NCBI RefSeq assembly: GCF_017875275.1
Contig: NZ_JAGGML010000001.1
Span: 434,001-498,000 of the forward strand
Direction of reading: 5' to 3'
Origin: Xanthobacter flavus
Lineage (GTDB): Bacteria > Pseudomonadota > Alphaproteobacteria > Rhizobiales > Xanthobacteraceae
Length of the DNA stretch: 64,000 nucleotides
This document shows positions 7,086 through 16,796 of this stretch, one piece after another; the stretch's first letter is position 1, and every line of letters begins with the position of its first letter. The translations under genes and the position numbers were made by a program. The notes below the pieces were generated by a model, which did not search any database, was not told the origin of the DNA, and saw nothing but the letters and a program-made list of their open reading frames with translations.

Positions 7086-8888
7086 ATGCCACGCCTGCTG
7101 CCCGCCCTCCTCCTCGCCCTTCTGCCGACCGCCGGCCACGCCAACGACGACGTGCTCAGGCGCACCGCCGCCGGCGCGGAGCAGGTGTTGCAGACGGTGG
7201 ACTACGCCAACACGCGCTATTCCCCGCTGAAGCAGATCGATACCGCCAATGTCGGCCGCCTCCAGGTGGCTTGGACCTTCTCCACCGGCGTGCTTCGGGG
7301 CCATGAGGGCGCGCCCTTGGTGGTGGGGGACGTGATGTATGTCCACACCCCCTTTCCCAATGTGGTCTACGCCCTCGACCTGAAGAACGACGGCCGCATC
7401 CTGTGGAAATACGAGCCACGCCAGAAGAAGGACGTGGCGGCGGTGATGTGCTGCGATCTCGTCAATCGCGGCCTCGCCTATGCGGACGGCCTTATCTTCC
7501 TGCATCAGGCCGACACCACCATCGTGGCGCTCGATGCGAAGACGGGCACGAAGCGCTGGTCGGTGGCGAACGGCGACCCGGCGCTCGGCGCCTCCAACAC
7601 CGCCACCGTGATGCCGGTGAAGGACAAGCTCATCGTCGGCATCTCCGGCGCCGAGGCCGGCGTGCGCGGACATCTCTCCGCTTATGATCTGAAGGACGGC
7701 CACCTCGTCTGGCGCGCCTACAGCACCGGGCCGGATGCGGACATGCTGTTCGATCCGGAGAAGACCACGGAGCTGGGCCGGCCTGTGGGCCGAGACTCAT
7801 CACTGAAGAGTTGGTCCGGCGAGCAGTGGAAGATCGGTGGCGGCGCCACCTGGGGCTGGTTCGCCTACGATCCGAAGCTGAACCTCGTCTATTACGGCAC
7901 AGCGAATCCCGCCACCTGGAACCCCACCCAGCGGCCGGGCGACAACAAATGGTCCGACACCATCATCGCCCGCGACGCGGACACCGGTGTCGCCCGCTGG
8001 GTCTATCAGATGACCCCCCACGACGAGTGGGACTATGACGGCGTCAACGAGATGATCCTGACCGAGCAGGAGGTGGACGGGAAGCCCACGCCGCTCCTCA
8101 CCCATTTCGACCGCAACGGCTTCGCCTACACCCTGAACCGGGAAACGGGCGCCCTGATTCGCGCCGGGAAATACGAGACGACGGCCAACTGGGCGACCGG
8201 CATCGATCTCGACCCCGCCAGCCCCGCCTATGGCCGGCCGAAGCGCGATCCCGCTTTTTCCACCGAGCGAGACGGCGAGGATGTCACCTACACCGGCATC
8301 TGCCCCTCCTCGCTCGGCGCCAAGAACCAGCAGCCGGCGGCCTTCTCGCCGCAGACCCGCCTGTTCTACGTGCCCGTCACCCGCATGTGCATGGATTACG
8401 AGCCGTTCCACGTGGATTACGTGCCCGGCCAGCCCTATGTGGGCGCCACCCTCGCCATGCACCCCGCCCCCGGCACGGACGGCAGCACGGGCGCCTTTGT
8501 GGCGTGGGATGCGCTGAAGGGCGCGGCTGTGTGGTCGAAGCCGGAGCTGTTCTCGGTCTGGTCGGGGGCGCTGGCGACGGCGGGGGGTGTTGTCTTCTAC
8601 GGCACGCTCGAAGGTTGGCTGAAGGCGGTGGATGCGAAGACGGGGCAGGAGCTCTACCGCTTCAAGACGCCCTCCGGCATCGTCGGCAACGTCACCACCT
8701 TCATGCAGGGCGGCCGGCAATATGTGGCCGTGCTCTCGGGCGTCGGCGGCTGGGCCGGCATCGGCCTCGCTGCCGGCCTCAGCGACCCCGGCGACGGCTC
8801 CGGCGCCAACGAGGCCTATGCGGCGCTGAACCAGTATACGGCGCTGGGCGGCCAGCTGACTGTGTTCGCCCTGCCGAGGGGGGAGTGA
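7086..8888 (+). CDS. xoxF: PQQ-dependent alcohol dehydrogenase, lanthanide-type (XoxF-like)
   Basis: Periplasmic quinoprotein alcohol dehydrogenase of 600 aa with an N-terminal signal peptide (cut after about GHA, residue 19). Family residues are visible: the vicinal disulfide Cys122-Cys123 ([10 protein letters not shown]); metal/PQQ ligands Glu190 ([11 protein letters not shown]) and Asn274 ([10 protein letters not shown]); catalytic Asp316; and Asp318 in [11 protein letters not shown]. Asp two residues after the catalytic Asp marks lanthanide-dependent XoxF-type enzymes, whereas calcium MxaF has Ala there. Substrate is probably methanol or another short alcohol. No XoxG cytochrome, XoxJ or PQQ synthesis gene is adjacent, so the electron acceptor must be encoded elsewhere. 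Start 7086 was taken because the signal peptide begins there; TTG 7053 is the upstream limit of the frame and lies on the terminator. Confidence 0.88.
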   Translation: MPRLLPALLLALLPTAGHANDDVLRRTAAGAEQVLQTVDYANTRYSPLKQIDTANVGRLQVAWTFSTGVLRGHEGAPLVVGDVMYVHTPFPNVVYALDLKNDGRILWKYEPRQKKDVAAVMCCDLVNRGLAYADGLIFLHQADTTIVALDAKTGTKRWSVANGDPALGASNTATVMPVKDKLIVGISGAEAGVRGHLSAYDLKDGHLVWRAYSTGPDADMLFDPEKTTELGRPVGRDSSLKSWSGEQWKIGGGATWGWFAYDPKLNLVYYGTANPATWNPTQRPGDNKWSDTIIARDADTGVARWVYQMTPHDEWDYDGVNEMILTEQEVDGKPTPLLTHFDRNGFAYTLNRETGALIRAGKYETTANWATGIDLDPASPAYGRPKRDPAFSTERDGEDVTYTGICPSSLGAKNQQPAAFSPQTRLFYVPVTRMCMDYEPFHVDYVPGQPYVGATLAMHPAPGTDGSTGAFVAWDALKGAAVWSKPELFSVWSGALATAGGVVFYGTLEGWLKAVDAKTGQELYRFKTPSGIVGNVTTFMQGGRQYVAVLSGVGGWAGIGLAAGLSDPGDGSGANEAYAALNQYTALGGQLTVFALPRGE

Positions 8889-8944
8889 GGGCGGCGCGGT
8901 CTGAAAGCATCGCCGCAGGGCGTCTCGCCCCGGATCATCCGCCC

Positions 8945-9047
8945 GTCATCGCCCGGCTCGTCCGGGCGATCCACCCCTCCGCCGGAGCGCTGACCGGAAA
9001 CCCGAACCCGCCCAACAGTGGATCGCCCGGACGAGCCGGGCGATGAC
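8945..9047. repeat. 103-bp palindromic interspersed element, copy 1
   Basis: Two 30-bp arms, 8945-8974 and 9018-9047, are exact reverse complements around a 43-bp spacer. Each arm is itself a small palindrome (core TCGCCCGGCTCGTCCGGGCG). Related copies occur at 12674-12777, 19196-19298 and 20580-20687. It lies between the 3' ends of the convergent PQQ dehydrogenase and GNAT genes, within a gap of about 265 bp that otherwise holds only a short CTCCC/GGGAG inverted repeat near 9062-9090. Confidence 0.85.
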
Positions 9048-9153
9048 AGCTCCCAGTTTCCCTTCTCCCGCAAGGGGAGAGGGAGTTCCTTCGGCGCGCG
9101 GATGCAAAAGCCGTCCATCCCATCAAACAACCGTCATGCCCGCCCGCGCCGCC

Positions 9154-9807
9154 CTACTGCGCGGCGGGCGGCACCCTGCTCAAGCGGGTGGCGAGGGCTT
9201 CTCCGCGCGGCAGGAGCCGGCTGATGGGATCGCTCTTCAGGCGGGCGAAGAGGATATGGTCCTCCCATGAGCCGTTGATGCAGAGATATTCCCGCGAATA
9301 GCCCTCGCGGGTGAAGCCGCAGCTTTCCAGCAGGCGGATGGAGGCCTGATTGGATGGCATGCAGGCCGCCTCCACCCGACGCAGGTGCAGCACGTCGTGG
9401 GCCACCGGCAGCAGCGCCGTCACCGCCGCGCGCATATAGCCCTGCCCGGCATAGGGCGCCCCCATCCAGTAGCCGAGGCTCGCCGCCTGGCACACGCCGC
9501 GCCGCACGTTGGAGAGGGTGAGGCCGCCGACGAGTTCGTCGTCCACCCGGCGGAAGATGAAGAGCGGATAGGCCTCGTCCGTCACCATGTCGCGGGCGTA
9601 GCGCCGCAGGCGGCGGCGATAGGCGCCGCGGGTGAGGTCATCGGCCGGCCACAGGGGCTCCCACGGCGTGAGGAAGCCGCGGCTGATGTCGCGCAGGTTC
9701 CGCCAAGCCATGAAATCCCGCATCTGCGGCACGCGCAGATAGACCCCCTTCCCCTCGATGGCGGGGAGGGGCTCGGCCGGGAAGGGGAAGAGTGCGGACA
9801 GCCACAT
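9154..9807 (-). CDS. GNAT-family N-acetyltransferase (RimJ/RimL-like)
   Basis: Acetyl-CoA-dependent N-acetyltransferase of 217 aa. RimJ/RimL-type features are present in order: an N-terminal GKGVYLRVPQMRDFMAWRNL, a central DELVGGLTLSNVRRG strand, the acetyl-CoA loop LGYWMGAPYAGQGYMRAAV, and NQASIRLLESCGFTREGYSR near the C-terminus. RimJ and RimL modify ribosomal protein N-termini, but many relatives act on other amines, so the substrate is not assigned. It is downstream of the M16 peptidase and threonine synthase genes on the same strand, separated from the peptidase by 57 bp. It is probably the last gene of that operon. Confidence 0.9.
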   Translation of the reverse strand: MWLSALFPFPAEPLPAIEGKGVYLRVPQMRDFMAWRNLRDISRGFLTPWEPLWPADDLTRGAYRRRLRRYARDMVTDEAYPLFIFRRVDDELVGGLTLSNVRRGVCQAASLGYWMGAPYAGQGYMRAAVTALLPVAHDVLHLRRVEAACMPSNQASIRLLESCGFTREGYSREYLCINGSWEDHILFARLKSDPISRLLPRGEALATRLSRVPPAAQ

Positions 9808-9864
9808 CAGGTTGCGCCCGAGCCAATCTCCATGCGGGGCAGGATGCTCAGCCGGGCAAGCCGG

Positions 9865-11130
9865 CTAATGCGTTTCGAGACGCTGCACCACCCGCGCAGC
9901 CGGTTCAAGCCCGCCCTTCGGTCCAATGACGCTGAGCGTTGGCCGCCCCCGGCCGATGAGCCGCGTCGCCGCAGCGCGCACGGCGGCCACGTCCACAGCC
10001 TCCACCTTGGCGACGATTTCCTCCACCGGAATCACCCGGCCGAAGCCGAGGATCTGCCGAGCGAGCTGGTCGGCACGGGCGCCGGAGCTTTCAAGCGCAG
10101 CCAGCAGCCCCACCTTCATCTGCGCCTTGGCGCGGGCCACCTCCAGCTCGGTCACGGTCTCCGCCGTGTCGAAGATCTGGTCCACCACCGCGTTGGAGAG
10201 CTCCTCCACGTCGCCGGTGTCGGTGCCGGCATAGATGCCGAACAGACCGGTATCCTGATAGGTCCAATGGAAGGCGTAGATGGAATAGCAGAGCCCCCGC
10301 TCCTCCCGCACATCCTGGAACAGGCGGGAGGACATGCCCCCGCCCAGCACGTTCGAGAGCACCTGAAGGGCGTGGTAGTCCGCATCCTTGTAGGAGCAGC
10401 CCTCCAACCCCATCAGCACATGCACCTGCTCGAGGTCGCGCGCGGTCAGCCGCGTGCCGCCGGCGTAGGTGGCGGGCGAAAGCTCGGGCGCCGCGCCGTT
10501 GCCGACGCCGGAGAGGCGCTTGGCGGCCTCGTCCACCAGCCGCTCATGCTCCACCGCACCGGCGGCGGACACCACCATGCGCGGCCCCCGATAGGTGCGC
10601 CCGAGATAGGCGCCGAGCTGGTCGCGGCTGAAGCCGCGCACCGTCTCCGGCGTGCCGAGGATGGAGCGGCCGACGCTCTGGCCGGGGAAGGCCTGCTCCT
10701 GGAAGAGGTCGAACACCAGGTCGTCGGGCGTGTCCATCACCGCGCCGATCTCCTGCACGATCACGTTCTTCTCCCGCTCCAGCTCGTCGGGGGCGAAGGC
10801 CGGCTCGGTGAGGATGTCGGCGAGGATGTCGATGCCGAGGCCCACGTCCTCGCCCAGCACGCGGACGTTGTAGGTGGTCTGCTCCACCGAGGTCGCGGCG
10901 TTGATGTCGCCGCCCACCTGCTCGATCTCCTCGGCGATGCGCCGGGCGGAGCGGCGGCGGGTGCCCTTGAACGCCATGTGCTCCAGAAGGTGCGAGATGC
11001 CGTGCTCGTCGCCCTTCTCGTCGCGCGCGCCGGCACCCACCCAGATGCCGAGGGACGCGGTGCCGAGATGGCTCATCTCGTCGGTGATGACGGTGATGCC
11101 GTTGTCGAGTGTCGAGATCTTCACGCTCAT
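9865..11130 (-). CDS. M16-family zinc metallopeptidase (mitochondrial processing peptidase-like)
   Basis: A 421-aa single-chain M16B peptidase related to the mitochondrial processing peptidase beta subunit. The inverted zinc motif HxxEH is His47-Leu-Leu-Glu50-His51 (HLLEHMAFKGT). The distal zinc ligand Glu127 lies exactly 76 residues after His51, the spacing expected for this family. No signal peptide is present, so it probably acts in the cytoplasm on peptides. The start ATG overlaps the threonine synthase stop by four bases (ATGA), showing translational coupling. The function of this bacterial subgroup is not well defined. Confidence 0.94.
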   Translation of the reverse strand: MSVKISTLDNGITVITDEMSHLGTASLGIWVGAGARDEKGDEHGISHLLEHMAFKGTRRRSARRIAEEIEQVGGDINAATSVEQTTYNVRVLGEDVGLGIDILADILTEPAFAPDELEREKNVIVQEIGAVMDTPDDLVFDLFQEQAFPGQSVGRSILGTPETVRGFSRDQLGAYLGRTYRGPRMVVSAAGAVEHERLVDEAAKRLSGVGNGAAPELSPATYAGGTRLTARDLEQVHVLMGLEGCSYKDADYHALQVLSNVLGGGMSSRLFQDVREERGLCYSIYAFHWTYQDTGLFGIYAGTDTGDVEELSNAVVDQIFDTAETVTELEVARAKAQMKVGLLAALESSGARADQLARQILGFGRVIPVEEIVAKVEAVDVAAVRAAATRLIGRGRPTLSVIGPKGGLEPAARVVQRLETH

Positions 11131-12539
11131 GCCGCGGCGCCCCGGCCGACGCGGGCATGGGTGCGGATGAAGGTCTCGATGGCCACGAGGTCGTTGGGCA
11201 GCACGCTCACGCTTTCCTTGCGGGTCAGAAGGTCCGCCATGTGCGGCGGCAGGCCGGGGCGGATGCCGGTGGCGGCTTCCACCGCATCGGGGAATTTGGC
11301 GGGATGGGCGGTGGAGAGGATCACCTGCGGCACCTTGGCGGCATGCTCCACCTTGTCCGCCACCGCCAGCGCCACCGCCGTGTGCGGATCGGCGAGATAA
11401 CCGGCGGACTGGTAGAGCCTGGCGATCGTCTTCGCCGTCTCCGGCTCGTCGGCGCGGCCGGCGGAGAAATCGCCGCAGATGGTGGCGAGCGCGTCGTGCG
11501 GCACGGTGAAGGCGCCGGACTGGCCCAGCGAGGCCATGAGCTGGCGCACCTCACCACTGTCGCGGTCCAGCGCCTCGAACAGCAGGCGCTCGAAGTTCGA
11601 CGACACCTGGATGTCCATGGACGGCGAGGAGGAGGGATGCACCCCCTTCACCTCATAGCGGCCGGTCTCCAGCGTGCGCACCAGGATGTCGTTGACGTTG
11701 GTGGCGATGGAGAGATCGCGGATGGGCAGGCCCATGCGCTTGGCCACATAGCCGGCGAAGATGTCACCGAAATTGCCGGTGGGCACCACGAACGACACCT
11801 CGCGGTGCGGCGCGCCCAGCGCCGTGGCGGCATAGAAATAATAGACCACCTGCGCGACGATGCGCGCCCAGTTGATGGAATTTACCCCAGCAAGCGCGAG
11901 GGAATCGCGGAAGGCGTGGTGATTGAACATGGCCTTCACATGGGCCTGGCAATCGTCGAACGTGCCTTCCACGGCGATGGCGTGGACGTTGTGCGCGTTC
12001 ACGGTGGTCATCTGCCGGCGCTGCACCTCGGACACGCGCTTGTGCGGGTAGAGGATGAATACGTCCACGGCATCGGAGTGCCGGAACGCCTCGATGGCCG
12101 CGCTGCCGGTGTCGCCGGAGGTGGCGCCGACGATGGTGGCGCGGGCGCCGCGGGCGGCGAGCACATGGTCCATCATGCGGGCGAGCAACTGCATCGCCAC
12201 GTCCTTGAAGGCCAAGGTCGGGCCGTGGAACAGCTCCAGCAGGAAGCGGTTGGGGCCGATCTGCGTCAGCGGCGTCACCGCCGGATGGCGGAAGGAGGCG
12301 TAGGCGTCGGCGATCATCAGATCGAGCACGCGCTCGGGCAGCGCATCGCCGACGAAGGGGGAAATCACCGCCTTGGCCACCGCCGGATAGGGTTTTCCCG
12401 CCAGCGCGGCGATCTGGTCCGCGCTCAAAGTGGGGAACGCCTCCGGCACATAGAGGCCGCCGTCGCGCGCCAGGCCAGCCAGCAGCGCATCGGAAAACGA
12501 CAGGACAGGAGCTTCGCCCCGGGTGGAAACGTAACGCAC
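11127..12539 (-). CDS. thrC: Threonine synthase
   Basis: PLP enzyme converting O-phosphohomoserine to threonine, 470 aa. The N-terminus MRYVSTRGEAPVLSFSDALL and RDGGLYVPE are typical of the long proteobacterial ThrC. The PLP lysine is Lys112 in FHGPTLAFKDVAMQLL, and the phosphate-binding ATSGDTGSAA follows. GTG at 12539 was chosen because the conserved N-terminus starts there; the frame is open up to 12596 with unrelated residues. Its product pathway links to homoserine dehydrogenase at 16.8 kb, although the two genes are on opposite strands. It leads the thrC-M16 peptidase-GNAT operon. Confidence 0.97.
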   Translation of the reverse strand: MRYVSTRGEAPVLSFSDALLAGLARDGGLYVPEAFPTLSADQIAALAGKPYPAVAKAVISPFVGDALPERVLDLMIADAYASFRHPAVTPLTQIGPNRFLLELFHGPTLAFKDVAMQLLARMMDHVLAARGARATIVGATSGDTGSAAIEAFRHSDAVDVFILYPHKRVSEVQRRQMTTVNAHNVHAIAVEGTFDDCQAHVKAMFNHHAFRDSLALAGVNSINWARIVAQVVYYFYAATALGAPHREVSFVVPTGNFGDIFAGYVAKRMGLPIRDLSIATNVNDILVRTLETGRYEVKGVHPSSSPSMDIQVSSNFERLLFEALDRDSGEVRQLMASLGQSGAFTVPHDALATICGDFSAGRADEPETAKTIARLYQSAGYLADPHTAVALAVADKVEHAAKVPQVILSTAHPAKFPDAVEAATGIRPGLPPHMADLLTRKESVSVLPNDLVAIETFIRTHARVGRGAAA

Positions 12540-12673
12540 GGGCCCTCGACAGGTCTTGAGAGGCCCAAAGCGGGCCTGCCGCCAAACTACCCGCAAGCGC
12601 GCTCGCGGGAAAGGCGGGGTCGCGAGGGGTGGGAGGAAGGGCGCTTGGGCGGTGAGCGCTGGCCGCCCGCGCC

Positions 12674-12777
12674 GTCGTCCTCCGGCTCGACCGGAGGACC
12701 AATGGTGGCGTTTGTCCCGGTGTCCGCGCGAGGGCTCAAGCGGGGGGATGGGCCCTCCGGTCGAGCCGGAGGGCGAC
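12674..12777. repeat. 104-bp palindromic interspersed element, copy 4 (diverged)
   Basis: The arms at about 12674-12703 and 12748-12777 are near-perfect reverse complements with core CTCCGGCTCGACCGGAGG. Total size and layout match the 103-bp elements at 8945 and 19196, but the arm sequence has diverged with compensating changes in both arms. It fills much of the 250-bp gap between the threonine synthase start and the PHA synthase stop. Confidence 0.75.
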
Positions 12778-12789
12778 GGTTCTTAACCC

Positions 12790-14769
12790 TCAGCTTTTCT
12801 CGCGCACGTAGCGGCCGGGGGCGTCCTCGATGGCGGCGAAGTGGCCGCCGCCGATGGCGCGGGCGGGAACCTCCGCTGGATAATAGCTGGAGAACCAGTT
12901 CAGCCAGTCCGGCCACCAGGAGCCCTTGTGCTCCTGGGCGCCCTGGAGCCACAGATCGTAGCTGGGGCCGGTGGGGCCGTCCGCCCAATACTGGTACTTC
13001 ATCTTGGCCGGGGGGTTCACCACGCCGGCGATGTGCCCCGAGCCGGCGAGAACGTAGCGCACCGGGCCGGACAGCATGTTCGCGCCGATGAACACCGAAT
13101 TGGGCGGGGCGATGTGGTCTTCCCGCGTCGCCAGCGAATAGACCGGCACGTTCACCTTGGTCATGTCGATGCGCACACCGGACAGCTCGGCGAGGCCGCG
13201 GGCGATGTTGTTGGTGAGGTAGCAGTTGCGCAGATAATAGGAGTGGTTCGCCGCCGGCATTCGGGTGGAATCGGCGTTCCAGAACAGAAGGTCGAACGGG
13301 AACGGCGCCTTGCCCTTCATGTAGTTGTTGACGACATAGGGCCAGATCAGGTCGTTCGAGCGCAGCATGTTGAAGGCCGAAGCCATCTTGCTGCCTTCGA
13401 GATATCCCGTCTGCTTCATCTTCCGCTCGATGGCGGCGAGCTGGTCCTCGTCCACGAACACCTTCAGATCGCCCGCGTGGGTGAAGTCGATCTGGGTGGT
13501 GAGGAAGGTGGCGGAGGCGATGCGGTCGTCGCCCGTCTGGGCCATGTAGGCGAGCGTCGTGGCGAGCAGGGTGCCGCCGACGCAATAGCCCATGGCGTGC
13601 GCCTGCCGCTCGCCGGTGGCGACGGCCACCTTGTCGAGGGCGGCCATGATGCCCTCGCGCATGTAGTCGTCGAAGCCCTTCTCGGCGAGGCGGGCATCGG
13701 GATTGACCCAGGAAATCACGAAGACGCTGATGCCCTGGTCCACCAGCCACTTGATGAAGGACTTCTCCGCCGTCAGGTCGAGAATGTAGAACTTGTTGAT
13801 CCACGGCGGCACGATCAGCAGCGGCATCTTCTTCACGCTGCCGGTCGTGGCCTCGTACTGGATGAGCTGCATCAGGTCGTTTTCGTAGATCACCTTGCCC
13901 GGCGTGGTGGCGAGGTTGCGGCCCACCTCGAAGGCACTCAGGTCCGACTGGCGAATCTTGAGCGAGCCCTTGCCGGCGACGAGGTCCTCCTTGAGATTTT
14001 TCATCCCCTTCACGAGATTCTCGCCGGACGACGAGAAGGTCTCGCGGATCAGCTCCGGATTGGTCATCACGAAGTTGGAAGGCGAGATGGCGTTCGTCAC
14101 CTGCTTCACCAGGAAGCCGGCCTTGTGCTTGATATGGGGATCAAGGCCCTCGGCCTCCTCCACCATGTCCTCCGCCCAGCGCGTGGTGACGAGATAGGCC
14201 TGCTTGAGCGCGTCGAAGATGGGGCTCTCGCGCCAGCCTTCGTCCTTGAAGCGGGCATCCCGGGCGTCCGGCGCCGTCACCGGCTCCACCTGCTCGCCGC
14301 CGAGGCGCTTCAGGGTATTGGTCCACACCGAGAGATAGCCGGCCATGAGGCGGGTCTGCGCCTCCAGCGTGCGCTGGGGATCGGTCATCCAGTATTCCGC
14401 GACCTGGCCGACGGTCTTGAGGGCGTCGGCGATGTCTTCGGCGAGATCGTCGGTCTTCGCCTGCGTGCGGGGCCCGAGATAGGCGGCAAGCGCCTTGCCG
14501 CCCTCGTCCACCATCTGCGCGAGATTCTGGGAGAAGGCCTCGATGTCGAGACCGGGGCGCGCGCCTTCGGACTTGCCGCCGGAGGACCCGTCCGCCTTGC
14601 CCTTGCTCTCGGCCTTCTGGCTCGCTGCCTCAGGCTTGGCCGTCGGCGTGGACGCGGGAGACGGGCTGTGCTGGGTCGCGGGAGGGACGACGCTGAGATG
14701 CGGGGGCGCCTCCACCGGCATCACGGGAGCGGTGGCGGATACGTTCGGCGTTTCCTCAACACGGGACAT
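12790..14769 (-). CDS. phaC: Class I poly(3-hydroxyalkanoate) synthase
   Basis: Polymerises (R)-3-hydroxyacyl-CoA into PHA storage granules. The lipase-like box is GYCVGG with nucleophile Cys396; the C-terminal catalytic Asp lies in [14 protein letters not shown] and the His in [15 protein letters not shown]. From ATG 14769 the protein has 659 aa, longer than the usual 560-600, because of an Ala/Pro/Ser/Lys-rich N-terminal extension of about 90 residues that looks disordered. The start has AAGGAAA about 6 bases upstream. PhaA, PhaB, phasin and PhaR are not in this window, so the gene stands alone. It is divergent from the small lipoprotein gene. Confidence 0.97.
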   Translation of the reverse strand: MSRVEETPNVSATAPVMPVEAPPHLSVVPPATQHSPSPASTPTAKPEAASQKAESKGKADGSSGGKSEGARPGLDIEAFSQNLAQMVDEGGKALAAYLGPRTQAKTDDLAEDIADALKTVGQVAEYWMTDPQRTLEAQTRLMAGYLSVWTNTLKRLGGEQVEPVTAPDARDARFKDEGWRESPIFDALKQAYLVTTRWAEDMVEEAEGLDPHIKHKAGFLVKQVTNAISPSNFVMTNPELIRETFSSSGENLVKGMKNLKEDLVAGKGSLKIRQSDLSAFEVGRNLATTPGKVIYENDLMQLIQYEATTGSVKKMPLLIVPPWINKFYILDLTAEKSFIKWLVDQGISVFVISWVNPDARLAEKGFDDYMREGIMAALDKVAVATGERQAHAMGYCVGGTLLATTLAYMAQTGDDRIASATFLTTQIDFTHAGDLKVFVDEDQLAAIERKMKQTGYLEGSKMASAFNMLRSNDLIWPYVVNNYMKGKAPFPFDLLFWNADSTRMPAANHSYYLRNCYLTNNIARGLAELSGVRIDMTKVNVPVYSLATREDHIAPPNSVFIGANMLSGPVRYVLAGSGHIAGVVNPPAKMKYQYWADGPTGPSYDLWLQGAQEHKGSWWPDWLNWFSSYYPAEVPARAIGGGHFAAIEDAPGRYVREKS

Positions 14770-15019
14770 TCGCGTTTCCTTCTCGCGGGTCTTGCTCGCG
14801 GGCCGTTGCGAAACGTAGCCCATCTTTATCGCTGCCTGCGCTTCCTTCATACTCTAGAGTGTGAAAGTGACAGGATCGAGCCTCACGGCCGCGCCCGAGG
14901 CGCCTCTAGACACATCTCCTTGGTCGAACCTGCGGTACGCCCGCACGGCGGCGGCCCCACAGGAGGTATCTCGCCCCGGCATCGTCACGGCCGGGACCGG
15001 GATTCAGCCGGAACGGATA

Positions 15020-15310
15020 ATGGACCTCTTCTCTCCGACGGCCCGTGGCCGGGCCGTCCCCTCGCTGCGCGCCGCACTTCTTCTCGCGCTGGCCGGCAGC
15101 CTCTGCGCCTGCGCGGGCGCCAACATTCCCGGGCTTTCGCCGCCGCAGACCGCGGTGCCGGAGGTGGACGCCGCCCAATTCCCCACCCTCGGCGGCCCAA
15201 CCCCGGACCGGCGGGACCCGCTCACCGCAGAGCAGCAGCAGAAGCTGCAGCGCGACCTGGAGCGCCTCGCCCGCCAGCAGCAGGCGAAACAGGTCCCGCA
15301 AGCCCAGTGA
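15020..15310 (+). CDS. Small putative lipoprotein
   Basis: A 96-aa protein starting at ATG 15020. A hydrophobic N-terminal segment (LRAALLLALAGSLCACAG) ends in a lipobox-like LCAC, suggesting a lipid-anchored envelope protein, although Cys at -2 is unusual. The rest is Pro/Ala-rich and ends in a Gln/Arg/Leu-rich helix (about residues 70-92) that could form a coiled coil. No enzymatic domain is visible and I do not recognise the family. The frame is open back to 14861, but those residues look random. It is 159 bp upstream of the aminotransferase on the same strand; a GCCCGG/CCGGGC hairpin just after its stop may separate them. Confidence 0.6.
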   Translation: MDLFSPTARGRAVPSLRAALLLALAGSLCACAGANIPGLSPPQTAVPEVDAAQFPTLGGPTPDRRDPLTAEQQQKLQRDLERLARQQQAKQVPQAQ

Positions 15311-15469
15311 TCGCCGCCCGGCCGCCGGGCGTCTCTGCCTGTTGTGCGGTGCGATATCGGCGCCCTGCCCCATCGCGACCGCAATCAAGGCTTTTTCATT
15401 CACCGAACAGTGCTACAAAGCCCGACTGCCGCGCCGGGAGAGACATGCGCGGCTTCTGGAGCCATTGAG

Positions 15470-16690
15470 ATGACGACCGATTTCCACCGCATTCGCCGGC
15501 TGCCGCCCTACGTGTTCGAGCAAGTGAACCGTGTGAAGGCCGCCGCCCGCAATGCCGGGGTGGACATCGTCGACCTCGGCATGGGCAATCCGGACCTCGA
15601 TGCGCCGGCGCATGTCTATGAGAAGCTCAAAGAGACCATCGGCAAGCCGCGCACCGACCGCTATTCCGCCTCCAAGGGCATCCCCGGTCTGCGCAAGGCG
15701 CAGGCGGCCTATTACGAGCGGCGATTCGGCGTGAAGCTGGATCCCGATCGGCAGGTGGTGGCGACGCTGGGCTCGAAGGAAGGCTTCGCCAACATGGCGC
15801 AGGCCATCACCGCGCCGGGCGACGTGATCCTGACCCCCAATCCCTCCTACCCCATCCACGCCTTCGGCTTCCTGATGGCCGGCGGCGTCATCCGCTCGGT
15901 GCCGTCCGAGCCGGGGCCGGAGTTCTTCCACGCGATGGAGCGGGCAGTCCAGCACTCCATCCCCAAGCCCATCGCGGTGGTGCTGTGCTATCCCTCGAAC
16001 CCCACGGCCTGCGTGGCGGACCTTGAGTTCTACAAGGACGTGGTGGCCTTCGCGAAGAAGAACGACCTCATCGTCCTCTCCGACCTCGCCTATGCCGAGC
16101 TGTATTTCGATGGCAACCCGCCCCCCTCCGTGCTGGAGGTGCCCGGTGCCATGGACGTGACGGTGGAGTTCACCTCCATGTCCAAGACCTATTCCATGGC
16201 CGGCTGGCGCATGGGCTTCGCGGTGGGCAACGAGCGCCTCATCGCCGCCCTCTCGCGGGTGAAGTCCTATCTGGACTACGGCGCCTACACCCCCATCCAG
16301 GTGGCGGCGACGGCTGCGCTCAACGGCCCGCAGGAATGCATCGCCGAGATGCGCGAGACGTACAAGAAGCGCCGCGACGCGCTGGTGGAGAGCTTCGGCC
16401 GCGCCGGCTGGAACATCCCCGTGCCTCGCGCCACCATGTTCGCCTGGTCGCCCATCCCGGAGCCCTTCCGGGCCATGGGCTCGGTGGAATTCGCCAAGCT
16501 CCTCATCGAGAAGGCGGAGGTGGCGGTGTCGCCGGGCGTCGGCTTCGGCGAGCACGGCGACGAATACGTCCGCATCGCCGTGGTGGAGAACGAGCAGCGC
16601 ATCCGCCAGGCGGCGCGCAACGTGCGCCGCTTCTTCGAGCAGGCCGGCACCACGCTGCACAACGTGGTTCCACTCAGCGCCGCGCGCTGA
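15470..16690 (+). CDS. PLP-dependent class I/II aminotransferase (AlaC/LL-DAP aminotransferase-like)
   Basis: A 406-aa fold-type I aminotransferase. Visible landmarks are IVDLGMGNPDLDAPAHV, the substrate/PLP loop YSASKGIPGLRKA, the Asn of YPSNPTA, Asp in LSDLAYAELY, and the PLP lysine in FTSMSKTYSMAGWRMGF. This arrangement is typical of AlaC (glutamate-pyruvate aminotransferase) and of genes often labelled LL-diaminopimelate aminotransferase; AlaC-like is more likely given the homoserine/threonine context. ATG 15470 begins the conserved MTTDFHRIRRLPPYVF. It is followed 106 bp later by homoserine dehydrogenase, and this gene pair is plausibly one amino-acid operon. Confidence 0.93.
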   Translation: MTTDFHRIRRLPPYVFEQVNRVKAAARNAGVDIVDLGMGNPDLDAPAHVYEKLKETIGKPRTDRYSASKGIPGLRKAQAAYYERRFGVKLDPDRQVVATLGSKEGFANMAQAITAPGDVILTPNPSYPIHAFGFLMAGGVIRSVPSEPGPEFFHAMERAVQHSIPKPIAVVLCYPSNPTACVADLEFYKDVVAFAKKNDLIVLSDLAYAELYFDGNPPPSVLEVPGAMDVTVEFTSMSKTYSMAGWRMGFAVGNERLIAALSRVKSYLDYGAYTPIQVAATAALNGPQECIAEMRETYKKRRDALVESFGRAGWNIPVPRATMFAWSPIPEPFRAMGSVEFAKLLIEKAEVAVSPGVGFGEHGDEYVRIAVVENEQRIRQAARNVRRFFEQAGTTLHNVVPLSAAR

Positions 16691-16796
16691 ACCTTCGCCA
16701 TCGGCCCCGTCTTCCGGCGGGGCCGGTCGGGCCGGCACCCAGGCGCAGCGCGGGCTGTGGTATGACGCCGGCCGAGGACAGAAACCGGACGGACAG

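Noticed and set aside
9385-13091. Long plus-strand open frames opposite GNAT, M16 peptidase and thrC
   Set aside because: They lie wholly antisense to genes with intact catalytic motifs and show no recognisable domain of their own.
12841-15468. 875-codon plus-strand frame opposite phaC
   Set aside because: Antisense to a clear class I PHA synthase; composition is His/Arg/Gly-rich without domain features.
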